Assembly (NCBI GenBank): GCA_028753945.1
Contig: JAPNXP010000002.1
Span: 5,580,001-5,644,000 of the forward strand
Reading direction: 5' to 3'
DNA from: Hexactinellida sp. DTS-2022
Taxonomy: Eukaryota > Porifera > Hexactinellida
Length of the DNA: 64,000 nt
Under the pieces are notes generated by a model, which searched no databases, was not told the DNA's origin, and was given only the letters and a program-made list of their open reading frames with translations. The translations under genes and the position numbers were made by a program. Shown in pieces: positions 23,246-33,479 of this stretch (position 1 is the first letter of the stretch; each line of letters opens with the position of its first letter).

Positions 23246-24698
23246 CTAAATCCGGCACTGGGCATGTCGCGATGGAGACAATCCAAGGTTGTACATAATC
23301 CCGAAGTTTGGCAGCTCTCCCTCATTGAAACTCAGAACAGCGATGGCAGTGCTAATCCTGATAGATTGAGGAAAAACGTGTTTGTTCTTGGGGCAGAGGC
23401 ACCATATCATGTTGTGCAGGGATTCGTTTGCATTCTGTGTTAGACCTAGCGTCAGATGGCTGCAGAACTCAGTCGTGGCATATGTGTTGAAGGCCTCTCG
23501 TACCTTCTGGATTTCAATAGGTGTAAAGGTGGTCAAAGTAGCTGGTGTTGCGGAGCTTGATGGTTTATTCCAACGACACCATGTGTTATCTCCGGTAGGA
23601 CAGCCAGAATGAATTCCTGCTGCATGATTGAGGAGAATATGTAGATCTCGTGACAGCTTATCAGGTGTTGTCCCACGATTCTGTAAGATAACGGTAGAAT
23701 AGTTCGCGGCGATATAGTCAGCTTTCCATTCTGGGAGCTTATGTTGTATATAAGCTTTTGTTTCGTATTAGGCTTGATTTTCTTTAGGTTCTTCTTCAGA
23801 CGCTTGGCAACATGTGTCAGACATTCTCTTTTCACACTTTGACAAGAGGGTAAGGATCATGTGTTGTTACGTGCTGAAAGGCCTTAGAGTCTCCGTCACC
23901 AACAAATTCGGAATACACCAAGCTGTTCTTCTCCAAGCTGCGACCCCAGATCCTCTCGGAAGCTTTCGGCGCCATTGCTTGGGAAGAACCTGTGTAATGC
24001 CTGTTGCAGTTCGGCTTATGACGCTCTAGCCATTTCTCGTACTCAGATGGTTTATACTTCTGTTTCTCTTCCGTCCAGATAGAGCACTTCTCGCATAGTC
24101 GAATCAAGATCTCGTAGTCCAGTACTTTCTTGGTGGAGGTAGATATGGCAGCACCGAAACCTATATTGGAGTAGAAACCCCTGGTCTTCCAGAAGCTGTC
24201 GAAACTTATTGATACATTGATAGCATTAGCCTCGGGAGATGGCTCTGAATCTATCTTCTGATGTAGCTGATCAGCAGCTTCAGACATCGAAAGATTAACT
24301 GCTTTTTTTGTAACACCTTCAAGACGAATGGCATTATTGGCATATCGAGATGGTATCGATTGAACTGGTGGTGGCATATCAAATATTGTAGCAATTTTAT
24401 GTAAATCGTGCCATGACATACCGGTTGAATGTGTGGCCAGTACCGACCTCATTGTAACCTAATTCATGTCTCTGCTGGTAAACGGGACATTTATACAAGT
24501 ATGGTGGCTGGGCATGTCCAGAGAACGTGAGGAAGGGAAGGTTGCGTGTTCTGAATGGCACGTCTGGCACTTGACTCTAAAGAATGTCTGCCAGCCGTGC
24601 TGCCATCTTTCTTCGTACAAGACGAGAGGACCATTGCATATTTTGCATTGAAAGGTAGAGAATACCTCAGCTAAAATGCATACATCAAGAATCCTCAT
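23246..24698 (-). pseudogene. Mutator-like transposase, decayed
   Basis: The minus strand reads first through a Cys-rich N-terminal part (FQCKICNGPL ... VKCQTCHSEH). A single TAG follows near 24459, and then the same frame continues to 23832: HSTGMSWHDLHKIATIF, then SISFDSFWKTRGFYS (first catalytic Asp region), CEKCSIW, NCNRHYTGSSQAM and FVGDGDSKAF (second Asp region). After a frameshift come ECLTHVAKRLKKNLK and GCPTGDNTWCRWNK. The last frame has LTQNANESLHNMIW, with the probable Glu. This order matches the Mutator-like transposon proteins common in insects and cnidarians. One stop and at least two frameshifts make it inactive. Terminal inverted repeats of its own element were not found. Confidence 0.85.
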
Positions 24699-24841
24699 TC
24701 CAGTTGGTTTAAAAGCGGTCCTTAATTAAGATTAAGGAATTAACATAATCTATTTTTATACTAAATATATTATCCATGGCCGTAGGAGCAGGTTAGCCGC
24801 ACCAATATCTAGGTAGCCGCATCAATATTCAGGTACCATAA

Positions 24842-25546
24842 TTAAGGTTCAGGTATCCTCTAGAGTACTTCGAACATAACTATTCACCCGAATGAATTAA
24901 TTTTTTTACAGCGGATTTACTTCATCCTCAGGATGCCAAAAATACAATAATATTGGCAAATAAACTAATAGTGGAAAAATCTTTTTTTAAATTTTACAAT
25001 TTTTGCGGAATAGATCAATGAGAAAAGATAGACAATACCAAGAATATTATTGATAAAATGTGTTTAGCTGGATGTAATATAACTTTTGAGTACAGGAATT
25101 GTGAATATCTACATTTTTCTGGATTTCAAATACTTTTATGTGATGTCGATTTTCAAATGAAGATTTTGAATATCCAAAATCCAAAAAACAGATGAACTAT
25201 TCATATTAGGGTAAATCGCAGCACTGAAAAGTTGTATCTTTACGAGATCTCTCCGAAACCGTTGAGTTTTTGATTCTAAGACCAAAATTGACAAATGACT
25301 TCTTCCGCAATTCTGAAAATGTTAGTTTTGAGATAGCGGCTTTTGAAAAAGAATTTACAGCAATTATTCCTAAATTGAGGTGACCAAAGTGTGTCAAACT
25401 GGAAAAATATTAGGAATCTTTCTTAGAAATCTCTTGAGAGTACTCATTGGTATCAATACAATCCCAAAATGCAATAAAAGAGAAATAGACAATGATTTGG
25501 ATTTTATCTAAATATTCGAAATTTGTAGAGTATACCTGAACTTTAA
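24842..25546 (+). mobile_element. TTAA-type 0.7-kb non-autonomous element
   Basis: TTAA at 24842-24845 and 25543-25546 bounds termini GGTTCAGGTATCCTC and GTATACCTGAACT. It is the third near-full copy and has a stop in the 80-residue frame. Confidence 0.82.
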
Positions 25547-26377
25547 ATCATCACACTAACGTGACATCACTTCATGCACCAATAGTATTTGTCTTGCTAT
25601 GGGCCTGATATTATAATATTTGCAGGCTATAATTGTTTGATTGCTCTTTAAAAGACCACTAAGCTAGGTTTCATTTCAGTCTATGAAATAATACTAATAT
25701 TTTGTGCTGGTGATAATCAGTCATTTATTTGATCTTGATAATATTAGAATGCCTCAAAATTATAACTGCTTCCAAATAAGCAAGCTATCCTTCAATATTA
25801 TAAATGGCAGGATACAACCCAGCTACGCTAGCCTCCTTGAAGTCTGTCCTGCGATCTTTGTTGATAAATTGAAATGTTTGTCCAATCGTGCAGTATTTAC
25901 TACATTTAGTCCAGAAAATTTTAATTGGGGGAAATGCAATGCCTAATTATTGCTTAATTCATCGCTTATTTTTACATTTGAAAATGTGATCAAGCAGCGA
26001 ACGAGCGAAAATTCTTTGACGTTCGAACCCACAAGGAATATGTCCAGGGAAATGAATCAATGTCAATGGAGTTGTTGGCATGCGTCCAGGGATTTGTCTG
26101 GACAAAGTTGACAGATATGAAAGATGTGCATTAATCTCTAAGCTAGGTCGTTGATTATCTTCGAATCGATGTATTAAGATGGAGAATCAATGACTCATTT
26201 TCACAAATTGTCCTGCGAGCCGCACATCATGATGTTCAAGAGCCGCAAAAGGCTCGCGAGCCGCAGGTTGAAGACCCCTGGTCTATAGCTAAATTTTTTG
26301 GTATTTTTGCTTTTTAAAAAATATTAACCCCTATTATGACGAAATTTTTCAAAAAATGACCAAAAAGGACAAAGTGA

Positions 26378-26714
26378 GTTTGCGCCAACATTCACCCAGA
26401 GGTTAATATTCCAGACATCATGTTAAATCCTCTTCTCTCGTATCGTTTATGAGTAGATCTGTGATTTGTCGGGTTGTATAAGCTTTTCGATGCATTCTTC
26501 AGATTTTATGACCTAATCGTGACGAAATTCATTGTAAATCCAAAAAAAGAGGGGGTTATTGACCGATTTTTTTTTAATATAAAAAAAAATACTTCTAAAT
26601 TTGATAGAGCTTATACAACCCGACAAATCACAGATCTACTCATGAACAATACGATGGAATAACATTCAACTTGATATCCAGTATATACGCTTCTGTGGGA
26701 ATGTTGGCGCAAAC
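26378..26714. mobile_element. 337-bp foldback element
   Basis: GTTTGCGCCAACATTC at 26378 is mirrored at 26699-26714, and a 34-base block reading GAGTAGATCTGTGATTTG onward near 26450 is mirrored exactly near 26608-26641. The arms would form a long hairpin. No target duplication was recognised and no coding sequence is present. Confidence 0.7.
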
Positions 26715-27245
26715 CCTCTTGGGTATAGGATTTTAACACAACAATTACGACTTAGCATCTGTCGCGCTCTCATATGTTTGTCACTGAAAATTGTACCAAA
26801 AGATTTTCAAATAATTGTTTGGGATTAAAATATTGATATTTATAACATATGCAGTACAATAGGATTGATATTAATGGAAATTATTACAGGTGTGAAGGCA
26901 TTACAAATACAGGAGACTATTCTTACTATCAAAGTATTTATTTAACACTACTAATTGGCATGTTTTGTAATAAAAGAACAAATACCACAATAAAGTAAGT
27001 GTTAGAAATAAAGTGAAAAAATCAAATTGGGATAAAAATTTGTTTTGCGTACAAATAATTTTAATTAATGCATATTCTTAATGTAGAGATGCTACTCTAT
27101 CACACCTGATAGGTTTTGAACAAACTGTATTTTTTTGATCGATATGTGTATGTGAGCCACCTGTGAACTCAGCATATTTCATAGACGATAAATAAACTTT
27201 ATACTGAATTCTATTTTATTCTTATAAACACAAACATTAATTCTA
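26715..27245. other. AT-rich DNA, no gene seen
   Basis: Nothing assignable. Confidence 0.4.
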
Positions 27246-27545
27246 TAAACTCTCACAATGAATTCATTGACCTACATTTTCTACAGAAGTAATGTTCTGG
27301 TAGTTGTCCTTAATTCTTGATCCCTTCACAGCTATAGTGATACCAATCTTCACACATATGACAACAGTCCCACAGGTGTTACTTACTCCTGGTATTAATC
27401 GGGGATTCCCTCTGATGGCATTTGGCGCACACGCTGTCGGATTCGTTGCCGCTGGATTGCAGTCCCGCACCAAACTTGCCCGAAGAATAGATCGCCTTTT
27501 GCGACGCTTTCGTGACGAATCAGCTAATTTTGTATGGGCGATAAT
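27246..27545 (-). pseudogene. PHD-finger fragment with two stops
   Basis: One minus-strand frame, read through two TAA codons, gives VCAKCHQRE, then DCCHMCEDWYHYSCEGI, then YFCRKC. This is the Cys4-His-Cys3 spacing of a PHD finger, with the characteristic WYHxxC. PHD fingers bind histone H3 tails and also occur C-terminally in some transposon proteins. The first stop falls in AGTAAGTAA, which contains a donor-like GTAAGT, but no matching acceptor lies before the next cysteine pair, so decay is the simpler reading. Confidence 0.55.
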
Positions 27546-27599
27546 TTTCCTTCTCCGAAGTTTGTGAGTCTCGATAATCCTGCGAGACCTGGGCCCGTT

Positions 27600-28803
27600 T
27601 TCACTAAGATTACTTAGTACTTAAGTACTAAGTATATACTTAAGTACTAAGTACGTGCTTAGTTAAGTCACGGACTACTAGAATACCCGGACGGGCAACT
27701 CGCAAAGTGTTGAATAAAAGCTGGAGGCTGTGAGGCTCCAATTTAAAAATTGAAAAAGCATTAGGTTTCCGGTTTCCAAATGTGATTTTTGGCATATAGG
27801 TGTAACTTTTGGCACACGTCAACAATTTGAGGTTTTCACTCAAAATTTCTCACACCTCGACAAGTTATGACGTCATTGTCACATTTCGAGAACCCTGAAA
27901 TGTCACTTAATCGCACATAATTCGCGCACTCTAAGAGATAAAAATCTGAAAATTTAATAGAACATGCACATTAATGATGCGGACACTTTGGTCACACCAG
28001 ATTGCCAATATGCTTACTCATTATCACATGATGACGTAATTCACTAAAATTTCACATTTTTAAATTTGACTATTTAGGCCTTTTTACGCTTTATAATCAA
28101 TGTTAGAAGTGTATAAACCATACACCAACCGCGAAGCGGTTGGTGTGTGGTTGGGTTCTGCCGCGAAGCACACTAGTATCTATATAAATTGATGCTACAC
28201 TATATCTATATAGACAAGGGCGTCTCGCTTGCTAAGTCGCTTTGCGGCAGAACCCAACAACACACCAACCGCTTCGCGGTTGGTGTATGGTTTATATACT
28301 CCTAACATTGATTATAAAGCGTAAATAGGCCTAAATAGTCAAATTTAAAAATGTGAAATTTAGTGATTACGTCATCATGTGATAATGAGTAAGCATATTG
28401 GCAATCTGGTGTGACAAAAGTGTCCGCATCATTAATGTGCATGTTCTATTAAATTTTCAGATTTTTATCTCTTAGAGTGCGCGAATTATGTGCGATTAAG
28501 TGATTTTTCAGGGTTCTCGAAATGTGACAATGACGTCATAACTTGTCGAGGTGTGAGAAATTTTGAGTGAAAACCTCAAATTGTTTACGGGTGCCAAAAG
28601 TTACCCCTATATGCCGAAAATCACATTTGGAAACCGGAAACCTAATGCTTTTTCAATTTTTAAATTGGAGCCTCTCAGCCTCCAGCTTTTATTCAACACT
28701 TTGCGAGTTGCCCGTCCGGGTATTCTAGTAGTCCGTGGTTAAGTACATACTTAAGTCGTATTCACTAAGAAAAATTGTTGTACTTAAGTACATACTTAAC
28801 ATG
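27600..28803. repeat. 1.08-kb near-perfect hairpin (foldback)
   Basis: The arms run from about 27663 to 28164 and from about 28239 to 28744 and are nearly identical inverted copies of some 500 bp. The spacer is about 75 bp. Each arm ends inward in CCGCGAAGCGG-type small palindromes (ACCAACCGCGAAGCGGTTGGT near 28125). Outside are AAGTACTTAAG-type motifs on both sides. No coding capacity is seen. Transcription would give a long double-stranded RNA. Confidence 0.9.
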
Positions 28804-29270
28804 TAAGTAATCCTTTGTTTCTCAACTTGAACAATGACGACTATCTTATTAGTTATCAGATCTCAAATATTGATCAAATCCGATTCACTAAACGAAAGTT
28901 ACATCATTTTCAAAAAATCGACAAACTTGTTTTTTATGAACCATGGATTACGAAAAATGCAAATATTTGAGTTTTATCTATCACAACTCTATATTAATCA
29001 AACCAAATATACTAAATAGATATTATTTAGTCTAATATCTTCTATCGGGTATTTCTACTGTGAAATTATAACATTTAGAATTTACAAAAGCAAGTGACAG
29101 GCAAGTGGAGCAGTTCACTTTTATGCAACGTCATCATAACAATTTCTGAAATTTTTGATTTTTTGAATGAAATCGATAGAGAATACAAAACAATGTCTAA
29201 ATCCGAAATTACTTGAAATTTTAATCATTTGATCGACCTGTTTTCCTCCTGTTACTACGTGTATAATTTA
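28804..29270 (+). repeat. 0.47-kb repeat, copy 1
   Basis: Shared with 29564-30030 and 61995-62465 over the whole length, from 'TAAGTAATCCTTTG' to 'GTTTTCCTCCTGTT'. A frame reading DDYLISYQI and later FYEPWITK is open over the first ~50 codons in all three copies but has no known homology. A more diverged relative is at about 33170-33470. Confidence 0.75.
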
Positions 29271-29563
29271 GGCAGTCTTAAGTTAATTAAAGAGCTAAAC
29301 GAATTCTATATTAAGAAAGATTATGTTGAACTCCTAATCACTAGCAAAATATTAGCTTAACCGTACACTGCCGGGCTGATTATCTGAAAAATAGAATACC
29401 CTGTAGTTCTTTGTAATTTATATTTAGAACCAATTAATTTGAAATCCAACAAGAACACAATATTATTTCTATATGCTAGAATTTTTGAAAAAAATTACTC
29501 GATGATTTCGACAAAAAGCGGTGACACATACTTTCTCTTTAAATCGCTATAACGCCGTAAACA

Positions 29564-30030
29564 TGTATGTAATCCTTTGTATATAAACTTGAACAATGAC
29601 GACTATCTTATTAGTTATCAGATCTTAAAAATTGAACAATTCCGATTTACTAAACGAATGTTAGAAGATTTTTTAATAATTGACAAATTTGTTTTTGTTG
29701 AACCATGGATTACGAAAAAATACATATATTTGAGCTATATTTATCACAACTCCATATTAGTTCAACCAAATATCCTTAATTGGTATTTCTTAGTCTAATA
29801 TCAAATTACGGGTATTTCTACGGTGAAATTATAACATTTAGAATTTACAAAAGCAATTGGCAGGCAAGTGGAGCAGTTCACCTTTATTATACGTCATCAT
29901 AACAATTTCTGAAATTTTTGGATAAAATCGATAGAGGGTACAAAACAATATCTAAATCCGAATTTTTTCGAAATTTGCATAATTTTATCTACCTGTTTTC
30001 CATCTGACACAACGTGTATCAGTTAGGCAG
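29564..30030 (+). repeat. 0.47-kb repeat, copy 2
   Basis: Same unit as 28804-29270, direct orientation, 290 bp further on. The frame at 29577-29798 (73 residues) is the longest version. Confidence 0.75.
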
Positions 30031-30054
30031 CCTACAGTTAAAACAATGAAATTT

Positions 30055-30345
30055 TTCGATGGAATAAGATCTAAAATGAGTTTGGAATAAGACCTAAAAT
30101 GAAATATGTTGGAATAAGACCCAAAATGGGTTAAGTTGGAATAAGACCTAAATGAAATATGTTGGAATAATACCTAAAATGGGTTAAGTTGGAATAATAC
30201 CTAAATATTGTCCAAGTCGGAATAAGACCTAAAATGAAATATGTTGGAATAAGACCTAAAATGGGTTAAGTTGGAATAAGACCTAAAATATTGTCCAAGT
30301 TGGAATAAGACCTAAAATGAAATATGTTGGAATAATACCTAAATA
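30055..30345 (+). repeat. Tandem repeat, GTTGGAATAAGACCTAAAAT units
   Basis: About ten units of 25-30 bp, alternating between tails 'GAAATAT', 'GGGTTAA' and 'ATTGTCCAA'. The alternation shows a higher-order order of units. Confidence 0.85.
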
Positions 30346-30576
30346 ATTAGGGGTGAACTATCTGGAACTAAAACTTATCTTTATAGTAAACTCGTCAATA
30401 CCTGTCTTAATGTGCATTTGTCTTGTAGAGTATCGAGAATAATTATGAGTAGGACTAAATGGAAAATTTATTATGAATTGAATCAGTGTGTAGAAACTGT
30501 AATACATATCAAATTAGGAAAGAGAATGTGGAAAATTAAATAAATAAATGAAGTATTTTAATAATGGTAACAAAAC

Positions 30577-30745
30577 CTAGATTAACTTTATAGCAACAAT
30601 TTCTCCGCGGCATACTGGGCATTTCTGTTTCAACTCAATTAAAGTATTCGCACATCTCTCACAAAATCCTTCATGTGCTAAACCTTCGTGTAAAAGGGCA
30701 AAATCTTCACTTCGCCTTTCGAGACATACGTGGCATCGGGGCTTC
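30577..30745 (-). CDS. MDM2-type RING exon, reversed copy
   Basis: The minus strand has an acceptor-like TTTATAG followed by an open frame: CHVCLERRSED, LLHEGLAHEGFCERCA, QKCPVCRGEIVAIKLI and a stop. The metal ligands are spaced C-x2-C-x11-H-x4-H-x3-C-x2-C-x10-C-x2-C, which is the unusual C2H2C4 pattern of the MDM2 RING family; MDM2 itself has x10 in place of x11. Compared with the copy at 31584-31748 it has a few substitutions and no stops, so both copies remain open. MDM2-type RINGs act as ubiquitin ligases and often dimerise through the C-terminal tail, but partners here are unknown. The rest of the gene is missing on this side. Confidence 0.6.
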
Positions 30746-30834
30746 CTATAAATGACTGTTATACTATAACACTAATATTTCTATTCAATAAAATAGGTTA
30801 TCTGTTTGTTACTAACGCTTGAATTTACTATATA

Positions 30835-31092
30835 CCGTATTTCCTTGAATAGTAGCCCCCCTTGAATAATCGCCCCCCCTTGAATAATCGCTCCCCCAAA
30901 TAGGTCCTAATTATTTTTTGATACCGCCTAGAATACCTGTTGATATCAAATAATCGCCTCCCTACAATTATTGACTCTCTCAAATGATTATATTCCACAA
31001 ATATTCGCCATTCTCGAAAATCATAACATTTTCTTGGGCCTAAATGGGGCTTGAAATCAATAATCGCCCTGCTACTATTCAAGGCAATACGG
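30835..31092. mobile_element. 258-bp TA-flanked inverted-repeat element, copy 1
   Basis: Termini CCGTATTTCCTTGAATAGTAG and CTACTATTCAAGGCAATACGG, flanked by TA. It has the same length as the element at 34200-34457, with related ends and TAATCGCCCC-type motifs. It is Tc1/mariner-like and non-autonomous by its TA target. Confidence 0.85.
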
Positions 31093-31132
31093 TATGTACT
31101 GAACCACTATATGCTAGGTATTATCACATGTC

Positions 31133-31429
31133 TTGAATGGAATTTTCAATTGTAGAAGGGAAAAGAATAAATTCTTTAACTATACATCAGGTGGGTATCG
31201 CTATACCAAGTACCGCGAATCAAATGGAACAATTTACCTACGTTGCACTCTATTCAAGAAATCTGCGTGCCTTGGATTGGCCAAGATTTGTAACAATAGT
31301 AATTTATTAGATATTACTAAACCGCATAACCATTCAATTTCCTATTTTAAAGCTGATAGTATCGTTCTTGCTAATCAGATAAAGCGCGTTGCAGAATCAA
31401 CTACAGACAATATAAAACAAAGTATTTAA
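31133..31429 (+). CDS. FLYWCH zinc-finger exon
   Basis: The frame contains GGYRYTKYRESNGTIYLRC, then KKSACLGLAKI and KPHNHSIS. The aromatic residues, the two Cys and the HNH pair give the FLYWCH domain, a DNA-binding zinc fold common in metazoan transposon-derived proteins. It may begin as an exon at 31158, after TTTTCAATTGTAG, rather than at the ATG. The RING frame lies 150 bp downstream on the same strand in another phase and has no ATG of its own, so a FLYWCH-RING protein joined by a short intron is inferred. The donor could not be fixed: GTATTT at 31421 is in the wrong phase. Confidence 0.6.
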   Translation: MNGIFNCRREKNKFFNYTSGGYRYTKYRESNGTIYLRCTLFKKSACLGLAKICNNSNLLDITKPHNHSISYFKADSIVLANQIKRVAESTTDNIKQSI

Positions 31430-31498
31430 ATAAGGAGCATACGCCCATTGAATATATTAATCACATTTCGTCAACTATTGGAAAAGAAAACCTAATTT

Positions 31499-31748
31499 TC
31501 AGCCTATATCAACTGGACTGACCACTTCAGATGAAAATGGCACCTCAGAATTATCGAGTGATGAAGCCCCGATATCAACCAGATGCCACGTATGTCTCGA
31601 AAGGCGAAGTGAAAACTTTACCCTTTTACACGAAGGTTTAGCACATGGAGGATTTTGTGAGAGATGTGCGAATACTTTAATTGAGTTAAAACAGAAATGC
31701 CCAGTATGCCGCGAAGAAACTGTTGCTATAACGAGGCTCTTTCAGTAA
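31499..31748 (+). CDS. MDM2-type RING exon, forward copy
   Basis: After ATTTTCAG, an acceptor-like site, an open frame of about 80 codons runs through an acidic Ser/Thr-rich stretch (TSDENGTSELSSDEAP). It continues through the RING (CHVCLERR, LLHEGLAHGGFCERCA, QKCPVCREE) and ends ITRLFQ and TAA. The ligand spacing is the same C2H2C4 pattern as in the reversed copy. The acidic stretch just before the RING recalls MDM2-family layout. No in-frame ATG precedes it, so it must be a 3' exon, probably of the FLYWCH gene just upstream. Confidence 0.6.
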
Positions 31749-31959
31749 AGTTAATCTAGGCTTTGTTACCATTATTAAAATACTTCATTTATTTATTTAA
31801 TTTTCCACATTCTCTTTCCTCATTTAATATGTATTACACTTTCCACACACTGATTCAATTCATAATAAATTTTCCATTAGTCCTACACTTAATTATTCTC
31901 GATACTCTACAAGACAAATGCACATTAATGTGTTGTTCACAATAATAAATTATGCCAAA

Positions 31960-32115
31960 TTCATCAAAATACTTATATGTAGCTGAGTTACTGGTAACTG
32001 AAGTAGGTTTTTATTTACGTATAAATTTCATTTCTGAGCTTATGGGTTTTTTAGAATTGAAACACCTCCTTATATGGCAGTTCAGTTACCAGTAACTGAG
32101 CTCCATATAAGTAAT
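31960..32115. repeat. Short inverted repeat
   Basis: CTTATATGTAGCTGAGTTAC near 31972 is mirrored by GTAACTGAGCTCCATATAAG near 32093, and TTACTGGTAACTGAA is mirrored inside it. A hairpin-type element remnant without coding sequence. Confidence 0.6.
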
Positions 32116-32199
32116 CTGCAAATTCATCGCCTTACTATTGAATTGAAAGTTGATATAATTATTACAAGTTGAAACAATAGAAATAGATTTCACAGTTAT

Positions 32200-32950
32200 A
32201 CTGAAAGAGAACTTTATTATAAACTTAAGGTCAAATTACGGAAGATTCACCCAAAAAAACACATGAATTTAGTTTTGAAAGTGGGAGTTTGAATTTCAGA
32301 TATCGGATGGAAAACATTATTGCTAGATTCAAACTGAAAACGAAATAAAATTATCTTCTATAACCTCGATTTTATTGGGAGTGCAGTTTTATGCTAATAC
32401 CAAAGTCCCATAGGGTGGTTTCTTCATACTCCAACTGATATGTGTGTGGATTTCAAGATCATTATTAGCTAAAGACCTATGCTGTGTGATCTATCAGCTA
32501 GATCATCGTTATGGGCGGTTTGTGGGCGGTTTAGAATTTTGATAAGATCTAAATAAAATATATTGCGACCTTTTGAAACCAAAAAATGAATAAAAAGGTG
32601 ATCTTTTTCTGCGAAATTTGAATAAAATGTTTCTAAAAAAAAATTCCAAGTCATAATTCAAAAATGTAAACCGTATACCAACTCCGTACGCTTATAATCT
32701 TTAAATATTGATTCTGATAACAACCATTGATGGCCGCATTGCCAAATTACCGTATAATATCGACCACCACTTTTGGAAATCGCCCTATGGGAGATTTGTA
32801 TTAGCCGAATTTTGAAACCGACAAAAAATAAAAAGTATAATAGATAGAGACATTTTATTTCTGGTTTATTGCTTTATATCGTATAAGGATCTATTTCTCA
32901 CAACTAGAGATTAATACAAGAACTTTCATTCACGTGGGTTAATTTAAGGG
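32200..32950 (+). repeat. 0.75-kb dispersed repeat, copy 1
   Basis: Shared with 33480-34470 and, for the last ~270 bp, with 58405-58670: 'AGTCCCATAGGG', 'TTGATGGCCGCATT', 'TATCGACCACCAC' and 'AAGAACTTTCATTCAC' recur in order. No coding capacity was found. Confidence 0.75.
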
Positions 32951-33169
32951 TGTCCACGCATAGAAATAAATCGGAAATTACCTTAAAAATATAACATAAC
33001 CCGATTTTGTTGTTGTCGTGAAAGTATTTTTTCAAAAAATTACACTTCTCACATAATTTAATTAATGATATATCAGCTTCATTTCACAGAATAAATTCGC
33101 ATTTCATTTTTGTTCTAAAAACCCAAAATTTCACCCGAAGCATCCTTAATCTACATCAATATATTAGAA

Positions 33170-33470
33170 CCACTAAAGTTTGCTTTTTTGAACCATGTAT
33201 GACGAAAAAATGTCAGAAAATTCCGTTATGTCCCACAACTCTATAAATATACGAGTAAAACATTCAAAAAAGGGTCTATACATTGAATTCCATAACTAAC
33301 ATGTTTTGCACAGCCAAAGTTTACATTATATTATTTCTAATTGAGGTGGCATTCAAGTGGCAGATGACACTTTTATGCTATGTCATCAGCTTGAAATTTC
33401 TAAAAAAATTTATGATCGAAACCGATAGAGTAGATAAAAACACATTTAAATCGGAAATATTTTGAAAGGT
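33170..33470 (+). repeat. Diverged relative of the 0.47-kb repeat
   Basis: Scattered matches ('TTTTTTGAACCATG', 'CACAACTCTATA', 'CAAGTGGCAG', 'CTATGTCATCA') occur in the same order as in 28804-29270. It lies between the two copies of the 0.75-kb repeat, so the two repeat types may form one larger element. Confidence 0.4.
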
Positions 33471-33479
33471 GGAGTTTAT

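Larger units (their letters stand above)
21946..26280. mobile_element. Large hAT-type composite with nested insertions
   Basis: The ends are CAGGGGTCTACAACC and GGTTGAAGACCCCTG. The flanks GTCTATAA (21938-21945) and GTCTATAG (26281-26288) are an 8-bp duplication with one mismatch. Inside lie a decayed Mutator-like transposase (23246-24698) and a 0.7-kb TTAA element (24842-25546). No hAT transposase is visible, so the Mutator-like gene probably came in as another element. GCGAGCCGCAGG near the right end mirrors 'GTGAGCCGCATT' near the left. Confidence 0.85.
30404..31930. repeat. Palindromic duplication around a FLYWCH/RING gene
   Basis: 30404-30745 and about 31575-31930 are inverted copies of a RING-coding exon plus ~200 bp of following sequence, sharing TCTTGTAGAGTATCGAGAAT near 30420 and its inverse near 31895. 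Between them are a 258-bp TA-flanked element (30835-31092) and the FLYWCH exon (31133-31429). The inner RING lies on the same strand as the FLYWCH exon; the outer one is reversed. Confidence 0.85.

Noticed and set aside
30055-30345. A CRISPR-like array
   Set aside because: The units are directly tandem without unique spacers, and the DNA is animal.
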